Shown one piece after another: positions 44,843-54,493 of a stretch of 63,810 nt of DNA. Within the stretch, counting starts at the first letter, position 1. The number at the start of each line of letters is the position of its first letter. Under the pieces are notes generated by a model, which worked only from the letters and a program-made list of their open reading frames with translations, did not search any database and had not been told where the DNA came from. The position numbers were made by a program, and so were the translations under genes. Source of the DNA: Blastococcus sp. CT_GayMR19 (GTDB lineage: Bacteria; Actinomycetota; Actinomycetes; Mycobacteriales; Geodermatophilaceae); NCBI RefSeq assembly GCF_004570385.1, contig NZ_SPQL01000019.1, positions 1 to 63,810 on the forward strand. The letters are read 5' to 3'.

Positions 44843-44881
44843 TTGCACGAGGCTGCGTCCGGGTTGCAGCCGGTCTGCAAC
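44843..44881 (+). promoter_or_regulatory. YTGCA repeat array before the methyltransferase
   Basis: TTGCACG (44843), CTGCGTC (44853), TTGCAGC (44864) and CTGCAAC (44875): the last three start exactly 11 bases apart, the spacing of SARP-family binding sites. A CATCGT at 44893-44898 could be the -10. The stretch 44863-44881 also forms a perfect 7-bp inverted repeat with a five-base spacer. Confidence 0.5.
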
Positions 44882-44938
44882 GTGCCGGAGTCATCGTCGT
44901 CGCACTGCGGAACCACCGCACGACGAAGGGAGCGAGGA

Positions 44939-45775
44939 ATGACCGACACCATCGACGCGATCACCGCCGATCGCGCGCTCAAGGCCCGGCACCGCGCGAT
45001 GTGGGCGCTGGGCGACTACCCGGCCGTTGCCTCGCAGCTGATCCCCGAGCTGGGGCGTGTGCTGGTCGCCGCAGCCGGAGTCGGCCGCGGGGACCGGGTC
45101 CTGGACGTCGCGGCAGGCACCGGCAACGCCGCCGTCCCCGCCGCGCTCACCGGCGCCGATGTCGTGGCATCGGACCTCACCCCGCAGCTGTTCGCGGCGG
45201 GCCGCGAGTTCGCGGCGCGCGAGGGCGTCGAGGTGGCCTGGGACGAGGGCGACGCCGAGGCGCTGCCCTACGCGGACGGCGCATTCGACGTCGTGCTGTC
45301 CAGCGTCGGCGTGATGTTCGCGCCGCACCACCAGCAGGCTGCCGACGAACTGGTGCGGGTGTGCCGCCCCGGCGGGCGGATCGGCCTCATCAGCTGGACT
45401 CCCGAGGGTTTCGTCGGCGAGATGTTCCGGACGATGAAGCCCTACGCGCCGGCGCCGCCCCCCGGTGCCCAGCCGCCTCCGCTGTGGGGCGACGAGGCCC
45501 ACGTGCGCAGCCTTCTCGGCGATGCGGTGACCGACGTCGTCGCGCGTCGGAAGACCGTGACGGTAGGCGGCTTCGGGACGCCGGAGGAGTGGCGGGACTT
45601 CTGGAAGTCGGTCTACGGGCCGACGATCGTGGCCTACCGCAACATCGCCGACGAGCCCGATCGCGTCGCGGCGCTCGACCGCGACCTCGCGGCGCTCGCC
45701 GCCCGCTACGACCGCGGCGACGGGACGACGATCCTGGAGTGGGAGTACCTGCTCCTGACCGCGCGTCGGACCTGA
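44939..45775 (+). CDS. Class I SAM-dependent methyltransferase (UbiE/COQ5-like)
   Basis: 278 aa. Motif I RVLDVAAGTGNAAVPAAL near residue 53, motif II VVASDLTPQ near 75, DEGDAEALPYADGAFDVVL near 101 (motif III/IV), RVCRPGGRIGLISWTPEG near 140, then a C-terminal helical region for substrate binding. Resembles quinone/small-molecule C- or O-methyltransferases; substrate unknown. The ATG has GGGAGCGAGGA just upstream. It lies between helR and the SARP-like regulator and carries the same TTGCA repeats in its promoter as that regulator. Confidence 0.88.
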   Translation: MTDTIDAITADRALKARHRAMWALGDYPAVASQLIPELGRVLVAAAGVGRGDRVLDVAAGTGNAAVPAALTGADVVASDLTPQLFAAGREFAAREGVEVAWDEGDAEALPYADGAFDVVLSSVGVMFAPHHQQAADELVRVCRPGGRIGLISWTPEGFVGEMFRTMKPYAPAPPPGAQPPPLWGDEAHVRSLLGDAVTDVVARRKTVTVGGFGTPEEWRDFWKSVYGPTIVAYRNIADEPDRVAALDRDLAALAARYDRGDGTTILEWEYLLLTARRT

Positions 45776-45903
45776 ACGACGAGCAGTCTCAGCGGCAGGG
45801 GCGCTCCCTTCCGGGGGCGCCCCTGCCGCACTGCGTCGCACGCGCGCTGCCGGCGAACATCTGGTCCTCCTCCGGAACTCGCCACTACTGTCTGCCTCGC
45901 CCG

Positions 45904-45921
45904 TTGCACAGCGATTGCAGG
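45904..45921 (+). promoter_or_regulatory. TTGCA direct repeats before the SARP-like regulator
   Basis: TTGCACA (45904-45910) and TTGCAGG (45915-45921) start 11 bases apart, 24-41 bases before the GTG start. A TACTGT at 45886-45891 is a possible -10, which would put the repeats just downstream of the start of transcription. Confidence 0.5.
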
Positions 45922-45944
45922 GCGGGACAGGCAGGTGCTGGGCG

Positions 45945-48767
45945 GTGCGCTTACGGATCCTGGGGCCCTTGCAGGTCGAGGACGGACGTGGACCGGTCGC
46001 CGTCGGTGGTCCCAAGCCGCGCGCGCTGCTGGCCGTCCTGCTGGTCGCCGGGGGCGAGGTGGTGCCCGCCGATCGGCTGGTCGACGCCCTGTGGGGGGAC
46101 ACTCCACCCCCCGGGGCACGGACGGCGCTCCGCGCCTACGCCTCCCGGCTCCGGGGCGTCCTCGGTGCCGCCGCGCCCCTCCGGCACCGCCCCCCGGGGT
46201 ACAGCCTGTCCCTCGACGCCGCGACGCTCGATGCCGCGGAGTTCGAGCAGCTGGTCGGCGCCGCACGGGCCGCCGCCGGCGAGGGAGACCATGGGCGGGC
46301 GCTGGCCGACCTCGACGCCGCCCTCGCGCTGTGGCGGGGTGATGCGCTGGCCGAGTTCGCGGACGACGAGTTCGCGACGGCCACTGCCGCCCGGCTGACC
46401 GAGCTGCGCACGAGCGCGCTCGAGGCCCGGGCGGAGGCTCTGCTCGCACTGGGTCGGGTGGCCGAGGCGATCCCCGAACTCGAGGCGATCGTGCGCCGTC
46501 ATCCCTCGCGGGAGCGGCCGGCGGTCGCGCTCATGGAGGCGCTGTACGCGACGGGGCGTCAGGCCGACGCGCTCGCCGCCTACCACGAGTTGCGCGCCCG
46601 TCTCGACGACGATCCGGGCGTCGAGCCGGCCGCTCCGGCACAGGCGCTCTACCGGCGGATCCTCCTCCACGACCCGGCACTTGCCGCACCGGCACGGCAG
46701 GGGAACCTCCCCCGGCGGGCCAGCGGGTTCGTCGGCCGCAGGGCAGAAGTGGACCGCGTCCTGGCCGCTCTGCGGGCCGGACCGCTGGTCACCCTGACCG
46801 GCGTCGGGGGCGCCGGGAAGACGCGGATCGCGGTGGAGGTCGCGGGCCGCGACCGGGCGCGCTTCGCCGACGGGGCATGGCTCTGCGAGCTGGCCGCCCT
46901 GCCCGACGGCAGCCCGATCGGGGACGCCGTCGCCGCGGCGCTGCGGATCCAGCAGCGTCCCGGTCTGTCGGTCGAGCAGACCGTGATCGAGTACCTGCGC
47001 ACGCGGACCCTGCTGCTCGTCGTGGACAACTGCGAGCACCTCCTGGCGCACGCATCCCGGCTCATCGCCGAGGTCGTGCAGCAGTGCCCGCAGGTCGTGG
47101 TCCTCGCGACCAGCCGCGAGGCGCTCGGTGTCGAGGGGGAGCAGCTGTGGCCGGTCCCGCCGCTGCCGGTCGAGGACGCCATGGCGCTGTTCGTCCAGCG
47201 CGCCCGCGCGTCGTCGCCCGACTTCCTGCTCGACCAGGCCGCAGCGGAGGCGGTGGCGACGATCTGCGCCCGGCTCGACGGGCTGCCGCTCGGCATCGAG
47301 CTCGCCGCGGCCCGGATGCGGGTGATGAGCCCGATGGAGGTCGCCCGGCGGCTGGAGGAGGCCCCGCTGCTCGGTGGAGGACGCGGACCCGTCGCCCGGC
47401 ACCAGAGCCTCGTCGCGGCGATCGAGTGGTCCTATCGGCTGCTGCCAGAGGCCGAGCAGCGGCTGTTCCGCAGCATGTCGGTGTTCGTCGGCGGCGCCGA
47501 CCTGCGCGCGGTGCACCAGGTCGCCGACCCGGCGGCGGACGAGGACGACGTGCTCGATCGGCTGACCCGGCTGGTCGACCGTTCGATGGTGGTGGCCGCC
47601 AGCGGGGTGCACAGCCGATATCGGCTCCTCGAGACCCTGCGGGCCTACGGGCGGTCCCGGACGGAGGCCGACGACGCCGACCTGCCGCTCGCCCAACGGC
47701 ATGCCAGGTACTACACGGAGCTGGCAGAGCGCGCGGCGCAGGGGCTGCAGGGCCCGGACGAGCGGGCATGGGTGGAGGAGGCGCTGGCCGACTACGACAA
47801 CCTGCGTGCCGCATTCCTCCGGGCACATGCGGACCGCGACTGGGACCTGGCGGTGCGTCTGGTGGCAGCCGTGCCGGAGCTGGTGAGCCTGCGGATCGGG
47901 TACGAGGCCTCCGGGTGGGCCGAGCGGCTGCTCGACGACGTCGATCCCGACCATCCCCGGTACGCGACCGCGGTGGGCGCCGCCGCCCGGGGTGCGTGGA
48001 ACCGCAACGAGTACGAACGGAGCGCGAGCCTGGCGCGGCGGGCGGAGGGCCGGCAGCCGCCACCGGGGACCCCGCGCATCGCCTACCCGGGCGACGTCCT
48101 CGCGGACGTCGCCCTCTACGAGGGGGACGTGGACCTCGCCCTGCGGCACTACACCGCCGAGGCGGAGCGTGCCCGCGGGAACGGCGACCGGATCCGGCTG
48201 GTGTGGACCCTGTACTACGTCGCGGTCTGCCAGGCCGTGCGCCGGGAACCGCAGCTCGGGGTGCCGGCCGCGCAGGAGAGCCTCGACGTGGCGGAGGAGA
48301 CGGCCAACCCGACGGCACGGTCGATGGCCCGATACGCGCTCGGCCTGGTGGTGAAGAAGTCCGAACCCGCCCGTGCGCTGGCCCTCTTCGACGAGGCCGC
48401 TGCCCTGGCGTCGTCCGTGCGCAACTTCTGGTGGCACGGGATCGCGATGATGGAGGCCGCGGCGACCCGCGCCGTTCACGGTGATCCGGTGGCGGCCGCG
48501 CGCGCGTTCCTCACCGTGCTCGACCACTGGGACCAGGCCGGGGACACCACGCAGCAGTGGCTGAACCTGCGCTACGTGGCGCGGCTGCTCCACCGGGTCG
48601 ACGCCGGGTCCGACGCCGCCACCCTGCATGCGTTCCTGGTCGCCGCGGGGAAGCCCTCACCGCTGGGTCCGCCGGAGTCGGCGCAGTCCGGACCGCGGCC
48701 CGGCCCAGGGGCGTCCGCGGTGGCAGCGGTCGCCCACGCCCGCGCCGCCCTCCGCCGAGTTGCCTGA
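45945..48767 (+). CDS. SARP/AfsR-like regulator: winged helix, BTAD, NB-ARC ATPase, TPR region
   Basis: 940 aa. Residues 1-95: OmpR-like winged helix (LRILGPLQVEDG, GPKPRALLAVLLVAGGEVV, TALRAYASRLRGVLG). Residues 95-245: BTAD domain. Then an NB-ARC/STAND ATPase with Walker A TGVGGAGKTRIAVEVAG near 285, Walker B TLLLVVDNCEHLLA near 358, and GLPLGIELAAARM near 446. The last 350 residues are TPR-like helical repeats. This is the architecture of AfsR-type activators that bind 11-bp-spaced direct repeats. GTG 45945 is the family-like start (VRLRILGPLQV). Likely autoregulates and controls the upstream methyltransferase. Confidence 0.9.
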   Translation: MRLRILGPLQVEDGRGPVAVGGPKPRALLAVLLVAGGEVVPADRLVDALWGDTPPPGARTALRAYASRLRGVLGAAAPLRHRPPGYSLSLDAATLDAAEFEQLVGAARAAAGEGDHGRALADLDAALALWRGDALAEFADDEFATATAARLTELRTSALEARAEALLALGRVAEAIPELEAIVRRHPSRERPAVALMEALYATGRQADALAAYHELRARLDDDPGVEPAAPAQALYRRILLHDPALAAPARQGNLPRRASGFVGRRAEVDRVLAALRAGPLVTLTGVGGAGKTRIAVEVAGRDRARFADGAWLCELAALPDGSPIGDAVAAALRIQQRPGLSVEQTVIEYLRTRTLLLVVDNCEHLLAHASRLIAEVVQQCPQVVVLATSREALGVEGEQLWPVPPLPVEDAMALFVQRARASSPDFLLDQAAAEAVATICARLDGLPLGIELAAARMRVMSPMEVARRLEEAPLLGGGRGPVARHQSLVAAIEWSYRLLPEAEQRLFRSMSVFVGGADLRAVHQVADPAADEDDVLDRLTRLVDRSMVVAASGVHSRYRLLETLRAYGRSRTEADDADLPLAQRHARYYTELAERAAQGLQGPDERAWVEEALADYDNLRAAFLRAHADRDWDLAVRLVAAVPELVSLRIGYEASGWAERLLDDVDPDHPRYATAVGAAARGAWNRNEYERSASLARRAEGRQPPPGTPRIAYPGDVLADVALYEGDVDLALRHYTAEAERARGNGDRIRLVWTLYYVAVCQAVRREPQLGVPAAQESLDVAEETANPTARSMARYALGLVVKKSEPARALALFDEAAALASSVRNFWWHGIAMMEAAATRAVHGDPVAAARAFLTVLDHWDQAGDTTQQWLNLRYVARLLHRVDAGSDAATLHAFLVAAGKPSPLGPPESAQSGPRPGPGASAVAAVAHARAALRRVA

Positions 48768-48886
48768 GGCTGCTCCGCTCGTCATCCTCCCGCCATGGAT
48801 GGTCGCGCCGAGTGGGCCCCGGAGGGGTCCGCGCAGGCACGACGGAGCGGCTCAACTCAGCGGGGGAACGGCACCTGGCCGCGGTG

Positions 48887-49546
48887 TCATCCGGAGGATG
48901 ACGATGTCATCGCGTGCTGTCGCACCCAGGCGTGCATCGCGATCCCGGCGGCCACCCCGGCGTTGATCGACCGGGTGGAGCCGAACTGGGCGATCGACAG
49001 CACGCCGTCCGCTGCCTCGCGGGCCTCGGCCGACAGGCCGCTGCCCTCCTGGCCGAAGAGCAGCACGCACGCCCGGGGCAGCGCAGCCGTCTCCAGCGGC
49101 TGCGCGCCCGGGAGGTTGTCGACGGCCAGCAGGGGCAGCTGCGCCTCGCGGGCCCAGGCCACCAGCGAGGCGACGTCCGGGTGGTGCCGCACGTGCTGGT
49201 ACCGGTCGGTCACCATCGCCCCGCGCCGGTTCCAGCGCTTCTTCCCCACGACGTGCACCGCCTCGGCGAGGAAGGCGTTCGCGGTCCGGACGACGGTGCC
49301 GATGTTGAGGTCGTGCCGCCAGTTCTCGATGGCCACGTGGAAGGGATGCCGGCGGAGGTCCAGGTCGGCGACGATGGCCTCGACGGTCCAGTAGCGGTAC
49401 CGGTCGACGACGTTGCGCCGGTCGCCCGCGGCGAGCAGTTCGGGATCGAGACGGGGGTCGTCGGGCCACGGCCCCTGCCAGGGACCGACCCCGACGCTGT
49501 CGAGAACGGTCTCCGGTGGAGTGAGCTCCCTCTCGGTGTCCGTCAC
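48887..49546 (-). CDS. TrmH/SpoU-family RNA methyltransferase
   Basis: 219-aa SPOUT 2'-O-methyltransferase. Motif 1 [20 protein letters not shown] near 100, motif 2 [14 protein letters not shown] near 165, motif 3 [20 protein letters not shown] near 187, which form the trefoil knot and SAM site. An 80-residue N-terminal extension ([18 protein letters not shown]) is typical of a TrmH subgroup in actinobacteria. Target RNA not determined. GTG start; TAGCCT is seven bases upstream. Divergent from rlmN, 21 bases between starts. Confidence 0.88.
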   Translation of the reverse strand: MTDTERELTPPETVLDSVGVGPWQGPWPDDPRLDPELLAAGDRRNVVDRYRYWTVEAIVADLDLRRHPFHVAIENWRHDLNIGTVVRTANAFLAEAVHVVGKKRWNRRGAMVTDRYQHVRHHPDVASLVAWAREAQLPLLAVDNLPGAQPLETAALPRACVLLFGQEGSGLSAEAREAADGVLSIAQFGSTRSINAGVAAGIAMHAWVRQHAMTSSSSG

Positions 49547-49553
49547 CCGGGGC

Positions 49554-49559
49554 AGGCTA
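49554..49559 (-). promoter_or_regulatory. -10 element of a leaderless transcript (TrmH-family gene)
   Basis: Reads TAGCCT on the minus strand, seven bases before the GTG at 49546. The rlmN start is only 21 bases away on the other strand. Confidence 0.5.
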
Positions 49560-49567
49560 GTGGGACC

Positions 49568-50752
49568 ATGGACGACGCCATGACTGCCCTGCCCCTCGTC
49601 TTCGACGCGCCCCGACGGGGCATGCCCCCGCGCCACCTCGCCGATCTCACCCGCGAGGAGGCCCGTGCGGCGGTCACCGAGCTCGGCCACCCGCCGTTCC
49701 GCGCGGACCAGCTGGCCCGGCACTACTACCGCGGCGTCACCGACCCCGCGGACATGACCGACGTCCCGGCCGCGGCGCGCGGGACACTGGCCGAGGCGCT
49801 GCTGCCGGGCCTGCTCACCGTCGTGCGGCACCAGACCGCCGACAACGGGCGGACCCGCAAGACGCTGTGGCGGCTGCACGACGGAGCCCTGGTCGAGAGC
49901 GTGCTCATGCGCTATCCCGACCGGGCGACGGTGTGCATCTCCAGCCAGGCCGGCTGCGGCATGGCCTGCCCGTTCTGCGCGACCGGCCAGGCGGGGCTGA
50001 CCCGCAACCTCTCGGCCGCCGAGATCATCGGCCAGGCCGTCGCGGCCGCGGCGGCGATGGCGAACGGGGAACTCGACGGTGGCCCGGGGCGGCTGTCCAA
50101 CGTCGTCTTCATGGGGATGGGCGAGCCGCTGGCCAACTACGCCCGGGTGCGCAAGACCCTGGACGCCCTGCTCACGCCCGCGCCGCACGGTCTCGGCCTG
50201 TCCCAGCGGTCGGTGACGGTCTCGACGGTCGGCCTGGTCCCGGCGATCCGCCGGCTCACCGAGGAGGGCCGCAACGTGACCCTGGCGGTCAGCCTGCACG
50301 CCCCCGACGACGAGCTGCGCGACACCCTCGTGCCGATCAACACGCGGTGGAAGGTCGGCGAGGTCGTCGACGCCGCCGACGCCTACGCGAAGAAGACCGG
50401 ACGCCGGTACTCCGTCGAGTACGCGCTGATCCGCGACATCAACGACCAGCCGTTCCGGGCCGACCTGCTCGGGAAGCTGCTGGCCGGGAAGCTCGCGCAC
50501 GTGAACCTGATCCCGCTCAACCCGACGCCGGGCAGCATCTGGGACGCCAGCCCGCTGCCCGCGCAGCGCGAGTTCGTCGCCCGCCTGCGCGCGGCCGGGG
50601 TGGCGACGACGGTCCGCGACACGCGCGGCCAGGACATCGACGGCGCGTGCGGGCAGCTCGCGGCCAGCGAGGACGTCGGCGTCCCCACCGTCGCGCTGCC
50701 CACCCCGCAGCTGGAGCCCACCGTGCCCCTGGGTGCCGAGGCCGACGAGTAG
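49568..50752 (+). CDS. rlmN: Radical SAM rRNA/tRNA methyltransferase RlmN
   Basis: 394 aa. Methylates C2 of A2503 in 23S rRNA and A37 in some tRNAs. Iron-sulfur motif [11 protein letters not shown] near residue 138, SAM motif [13 protein letters not shown] near 178, [12 protein letters not shown] near 240, [13 protein letters not shown] near 310, and the catalytic Cys region [12 protein letters not shown] near 365 (the mono-methylated Cys). The other Cys is upstream as in the family. ATG 49568 is close to the divergent TrmH gene; ATG 49580 is an alternative. Confidence 0.95.
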   Translation: MDDAMTALPLVFDAPRRGMPPRHLADLTREEARAAVTELGHPPFRADQLARHYYRGVTDPADMTDVPAAARGTLAEALLPGLLTVVRHQTADNGRTRKTLWRLHDGALVESVLMRYPDRATVCISSQAGCGMACPFCATGQAGLTRNLSAAEIIGQAVAAAAAMANGELDGGPGRLSNVVFMGMGEPLANYARVRKTLDALLTPAPHGLGLSQRSVTVSTVGLVPAIRRLTEEGRNVTLAVSLHAPDDELRDTLVPINTRWKVGEVVDAADAYAKKTGRRYSVEYALIRDINDQPFRADLLGKLLAGKLAHVNLIPLNPTPGSIWDASPLPAQREFVARLRAAGVATTVRDTRGQDIDGACGQLAASEDVGVPTVALPTPQLEPTVPLGAEADE

Positions 50753-50773
50753 TGAGCGAGCTTGCGAGCTCAC
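50752..50773. repeat. REP-like imperfect palindrome after rlmN
   Basis: GTGAGC, ten bases, GCTCAC, with an inner GAGCT-TGCG-AGCTC stem. It overlaps the last base of rlmN and precedes the VIT gene. Sequences of the form gagcgagcttgcgagc recur in intergenic DNA of related high-GC genomes as I recall, so this may be a dispersed element; only one copy is clear here. Confidence 0.4.
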
Positions 50774-50828
50774 GCATGGGCGCAGCAGCTCTGCTCACGC
50801 GTACGACGAGCGCCGGCGAGGAGGACGA

Positions 50829-51551
50829 GTGAGCGGCACCGAGGCGCTGCCGGAGGCCGAGGCGCACGACCACAGCCACGCCGACGTGTCCGGCGGCTGG
50901 CTCCGTGCGGCCGTGTTCGGCGCGATGGACGGGCTGGTCAGCAACACCGCGCTGGTGGCCGGCGTCGCGGGCGGTGGGGCGAACCCGCGGACGGTCGTCC
51001 TGTCCGGCGTCGCCGGGCTGATCGCGGGGGCCATCTCGATGGCGCTGGGCGAGTACACGTCGGTCAAGACGCAGAACGAGCAGCTGGACCTCGAGGTGGC
51101 CAAGGAGCGCCGCGAGCTCGAGGTCAACCCCGAGGGGGAGCTGGCCGAGCTGATCCAGATGCTGCGCGTCCGGGGGGTGGAGGAGCACCTGGCCCGGGAG
51201 GTCGCCGTCCAGCTGTCCCGCGACCCCGAGACGACGCTCCGGCTGCACATCGTCGCCGAGCTCGGGCTCAGTCCGGAGGACAAGCCGTCACCGCGTACCG
51301 CGGCGGTGACCTCGCTGCTGACCTTCGCTCTGGGCGCGCTGCTCCCGCTGCTGCCCTACCTGTTCGGGTATCCGCTGCTGTGGGCCGCGCTCGTCTGCGG
51401 TGGCGTCGGGCTGGTCGTCGCCGGGGCGCTCTCGTCGGTCTTCACCCCGCGCCCGTGGTGGTACGCGGGGCTGCGGCAGCTCCTGTTCGGCGCGATCGCG
51501 GCCGGGGCCACCTACGCGATCGGTTCGGCGATCGGCGTCTCGGTCGGCTGA
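50829..51551 (+). CDS. VIT1/CCC1-family transporter
   Basis: 240 aa. Membrane protein of the vacuolar iron/manganese transporter family: LRAAVFGAMDGLVSNTALVAGVAGGG in the first helix (the DG(L)VSN motif), ISMALGEYTSVKTQNE near 75 (metal site in helix 2), a cytosolic Glu-rich helical domain (about 90-150, LEVAKERRELEVNP) that binds metal, then three C-terminal helices. Exports or stores Fe2+/Mn2+. An N-terminal HDHSHAD could also bind metal. GTG start preceded by GAGGAGGACGA. Confidence 0.9.
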   Translation: MSGTEALPEAEAHDHSHADVSGGWLRAAVFGAMDGLVSNTALVAGVAGGGANPRTVVLSGVAGLIAGAISMALGEYTSVKTQNEQLDLEVAKERRELEVNPEGELAELIQMLRVRGVEEHLAREVAVQLSRDPETTLRLHIVAELGLSPEDKPSPRTAAVTSLLTFALGALLPLLPYLFGYPLLWAALVCGGVGLVVAGALSSVFTPRPWWYAGLRQLLFGAIAAGATYAIGSAIGVSVG

Positions 51552-51848
51552 TCAGCGGCTGCGCCAGGCGTTCTTCCTGCGCCGCGCGTCCCAGACCAGG
51601 ATCAGGACCATCAGCAGGGCGAAGCCGACCAGCCACAGGTCCTCGAGGCGGCCCTCGTGGTTGCCGATGATCATGCTCAGCAGGAACAGGATGGGGATGA
51701 CCGCCAGGCGGCGGCCCCACTTGCCCATCTCGCCGTGCCAGCCCCACTCCTCGGGTCGCTCGTGCTCCACCGCGTGCGCATCGGTACGGACGACGGCCTC
51801 TTCGCGGCCGGGCTGGTTGACCCGCTGGGTTGCACTCACGGCGGACAT
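51552..51848 (-). CDS. DUF2631 membrane protein
   Basis: 98 aa. The family hallmark PEEWGWHGE near residue 33 is followed by two close transmembrane helices (about 50-66 and 72-90) and a basic tail [10 protein letters not shown]. Function unknown; actinobacteria-specific and commonly near dxr. ATG 51848 chosen as the first Met before the conserved part. Convergent with the VIT gene and divergent from dxr. Confidence 0.85.
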   Translation of the reverse strand: MSAVSATQRVNQPGREEAVVRTDAHAVEHERPEEWGWHGEMGKWGRRLAVIPILFLLSMIIGNHEGRLEDLWLVGFALLMVLILVWDARRRKNAWRSR

Positions 51849-51926
51849 TCTGGCAGCCCCGCGCCGATGCCACCGCACGAGGGAGGACGGCGTGGCGAGC
51901 CGCGGCTGATCGGGGAGACTGCGCGC

Positions 51927-53123
51927 GTGAGTTCTTCCCGCGAGGTCACCGTGCTCGGGTCGACCGGCTCCATCGGCCGGCAGGCGATCGCCGTCGCCCG
52001 GCAGAACCCGGAGCGGCTGCGGATCACCGGCCTGGCCGCCGGGGGAGGGGACGTCGGGCTGCTCGCCGAGCAGGCGCTGAGCCTCGGCGTCCGGACGGTC
52101 GCCGTGGCCCGCGCGACCGCGGCGCAGGACCTCCAGCTGGCCTTCTACGCCGCCGCGTCGAAACGCGGCTGGTCCAAGGGCGAGTACGCGCTACCGGAGA
52201 TCCTCGCCGGACCGCGGGCCGCCGAGGAGCTCGCCACCCGGCCCGCCGACGTCGTCCTGAACGGGATCACCGGCTCCATCGGGCTGCGGCCGACGCTGTC
52301 CGCGCTCGAGGCCGGCCGCACCGTCGCCCTGGCGAACAAGGAGTCGCTGATCGCCGGGGGAGCGCTCGTCACGGCCGCCGCGGCCCCCGGTCAGCTCGTA
52401 CCGGTCGACTCCGAGCACTCGGCGCTCGCCCAGTGCCTGCGCAGCGGCACCCGCGGCGAGGTCGCCCGGCTGGTGCTCACCGCCAGCGGCGGACCGTTCC
52501 GGGGTCGCGCCGCGGCCGACCTCGCCGGCGTCACGGTGGCCGAGGCCCTGGCCCACCCCACCTGGGACATGGGGCCGGTGGTCACCATCAACTCGGCGAC
52601 CCTGGTCAACAAGGGCCTGGAGCTCATCGAGGCCCACCTGCTCTTCGACGTCCCCTATGCCGACATCGACGTCGTCGTGCACCCGCAGTCGATCGTGCAC
52701 TCGATGGTCACCTTCGCCGACGGCGCGACCATCGCGCAGGCCAGCCCGCCCGACATGCGCCTGCCGATCGCGCTGGCGCTGGCGTGGCCGGACCGGCTGC
52801 CCGTCGTGCAGCCCGCGCTGAACTGGTCGGCCGCGAGCACCTGGGAGTTCCTGCCGCTGGACGAGGTGGCGTTCCCCGCCGTGCGGCTGGCTCGCGAGGC
52901 GGGGCAGGCGGCCGGCGTGGTCCCGGCGCTCTACAACGCGGCGAACGAGGAGGCCGTCGCCGCCTTCGTGGCGGGTCGGCTGTCGTTCCCGGGGATCGTG
53001 GACGTCGTCGCGCGTACCCTCGATGACGCGCCGGACCTCGGCGCACCCACCTGCGTCGAGGACGTGCTGGCCGCGGAGAAGTGGGCCCGGGAGCACGCCC
53101 GGGGCGTCATCTCCGGAGGCTGA
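51927..53123 (+). CDS. dxr: 1-deoxy-D-xylulose 5-phosphate reductoisomerase
   Basis: 398 aa; second step of the MEP isoprenoid pathway. NADPH motif [12 protein letters not shown] near residue 9, [12 protein letters not shown] near 133, [11 protein letters not shown] near 156, [10 protein letters not shown] near 187, active-site loop HPTWDMG near 211 and [15 protein letters not shown] near 228. All catalytic residues appear present. GTG 51927 gives the family N-terminus. Followed by the site-2 protease and ispG, as in mycobacteria. Confidence 0.96.
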   Translation: MSSSREVTVLGSTGSIGRQAIAVARQNPERLRITGLAAGGGDVGLLAEQALSLGVRTVAVARATAAQDLQLAFYAAASKRGWSKGEYALPEILAGPRAAEELATRPADVVLNGITGSIGLRPTLSALEAGRTVALANKESLIAGGALVTAAAAPGQLVPVDSEHSALAQCLRSGTRGEVARLVLTASGGPFRGRAAADLAGVTVAEALAHPTWDMGPVVTINSATLVNKGLELIEAHLLFDVPYADIDVVVHPQSIVHSMVTFADGATIAQASPPDMRLPIALALAWPDRLPVVQPALNWSAASTWEFLPLDEVAFPAVRLAREAGQAAGVVPALYNAANEEAVAAFVAGRLSFPGIVDVVARTLDDAPDLGAPTCVEDVLAAEKWAREHARGVISGG

Positions 53124-54493
53124 AGCTGAGCGGGATCCTTCTCACGACCCTGGGGATCGTCGCCTTCGCGGTCGGGATGCTGTTCTCGATCGCGTTCCAC
53201 GAGGCCGGCCACTTCTTCTGGGCCCGTCGGTTCGGCATGCGCGTCCCGCAGTTCATGGTCGGCTTCGGTCCGACGGTGTTCTCCCGGCGCCGCGGTGAGA
53301 CCGAGTACGGACTCAAGGCGATCCCGCTCGGCGGCTACATCCGCATCGTCGGCATGATCCCGCCGGCCGAGGAGGGCGAGAGCAAGCGCGCGACCCGCAT
53401 GCGCAGCTTCATCGCCGAGGTCCGCGGCCAGGCCCTCAACGACGTCCTGCCCAGCGACACGGGCCGGGTCTTCTACGCCAAGCCCTGGTGGCAGCGCGTC
53501 ATCGTCATGTTCGCCGGGCCGTTCAACAACCTGGTCCTCGCGGTGCTGTTCTTCACGATCGTCCTGGTCGGCTTCGGCCGCCCCGAGACGACGACCACGA
53601 TCTCCGTCGTCCCCGGCTGCGTCATCCCCGCGGGAGCCGAGAGCGCGACGGCGAAGAACCCCTGCTCGGTACCGATCACCTCCGACGGGGAGCTGTGCGA
53701 CCTGGGGTCCGCCGGCTGCGCGAAGCCGGAGCGGAGCCCCGCCGAGAAGGCCGGCCTGCGCGCCGGTGACACGATCCTGGCGATCGACGGCGAACCGATC
53801 TCCCGCGAGACCGACGTCGGCTGGCAGCGGGTGCAGGAAGCGATCCGCGCCAGCGCCGACACCCCGGTTGTCTTCACGGTCGAGCGCGACGGGGGACGCC
53901 GGGAGCTGACGGTCACGCCGATCGAGAACACCGTCTACGCAGATCCCGAGGGCGAGCGCACGATGCGCGTCGGCTACGTGGGCGTGAGCCCGGCCCAGAC
54001 CTACGTGCGCCAGTCGGTCACCGAGGTGCCGGCCTTCCTGGGGAACATGATCGTCGCCTCGGTGGACCGGCTCGTGGAGATCCCGCAGAAGATCCCGGCG
54101 CTGGCCCGCGCGGCATTCCTCGGCGAGGAGCGCGACCCGCAGGGGCCGATCGGGGTGGTCGGGGTCAGCCGGATCTCCGGTGAGGTCTTCGCCTTCGAGA
54201 AGTTCACGACCACCGAGAAGATCAGCTACTTCTTCCAGCTGCTGGCCGGCGTGAACCTGGTCCTGTTCCTGTTCAACCTGCTGCCGATCTATCCGCTGGA
54301 CGGCGGCCACGTCGCCGGTGCCCTCTACGAGAAGGCCCGGGCCACGGTCGCCCGCCTGCGCGGACGGCCGGACCCGGGCCCCTTCGACATCGCTCGGCTG
54401 ATGCCGGTCGCCTATCTGGTCGCCGGTCTGTTCCTCGGCCTGTCGGCGCTGCTGTTCATCGCCGACATCGTCAACCCGATCACACTGGGCTGA
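53081..54493 (+). CDS. rip1: Site-2 (M50) membrane metalloprotease Rip/RseP
   Basis: Intramembrane zinc protease that cuts anti-sigma factors and cell-division proteins. Zinc motif AFHEAGHFF near residue 38 of the open frame, an extended PDZ domain with an unusual Cys-rich insertion ([29 protein letters not shown]), and the second zinc ligand in [13 protein letters not shown] near 405; four membrane helices. No ATG or GTG fits the family N-terminus. GTG 53081 lies 42 bases inside dxr (470 aa), while CTG 53126 has GGAGG six bases upstream and would start just before the first helix (455 aa). Confidence 0.9.
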   Translation: MGPGARPGRHLRRLKLSGILLTTLGIVAFAVGMLFSIAFHEAGHFFWARRFGMRVPQFMVGFGPTVFSRRRGETEYGLKAIPLGGYIRIVGMIPPAEEGESKRATRMRSFIAEVRGQALNDVLPSDTGRVFYAKPWWQRVIVMFAGPFNNLVLAVLFFTIVLVGFGRPETTTTISVVPGCVIPAGAESATAKNPCSVPITSDGELCDLGSAGCAKPERSPAEKAGLRAGDTILAIDGEPISRETDVGWQRVQEAIRASADTPVVFTVERDGGRRELTVTPIENTVYADPEGERTMRVGYVGVSPAQTYVRQSVTEVPAFLGNMIVASVDRLVEIPQKIPALARAAFLGEERDPQGPIGVVGVSRISGEVFAFEKFTTTEKISYFFQLLAGVNLVLFLFNLLPIYPLDGGHVAGALYEKARATVARLRGRPDPGPFDIARLMPVAYLVAGLFLGLSALLFIADIVNPITLG

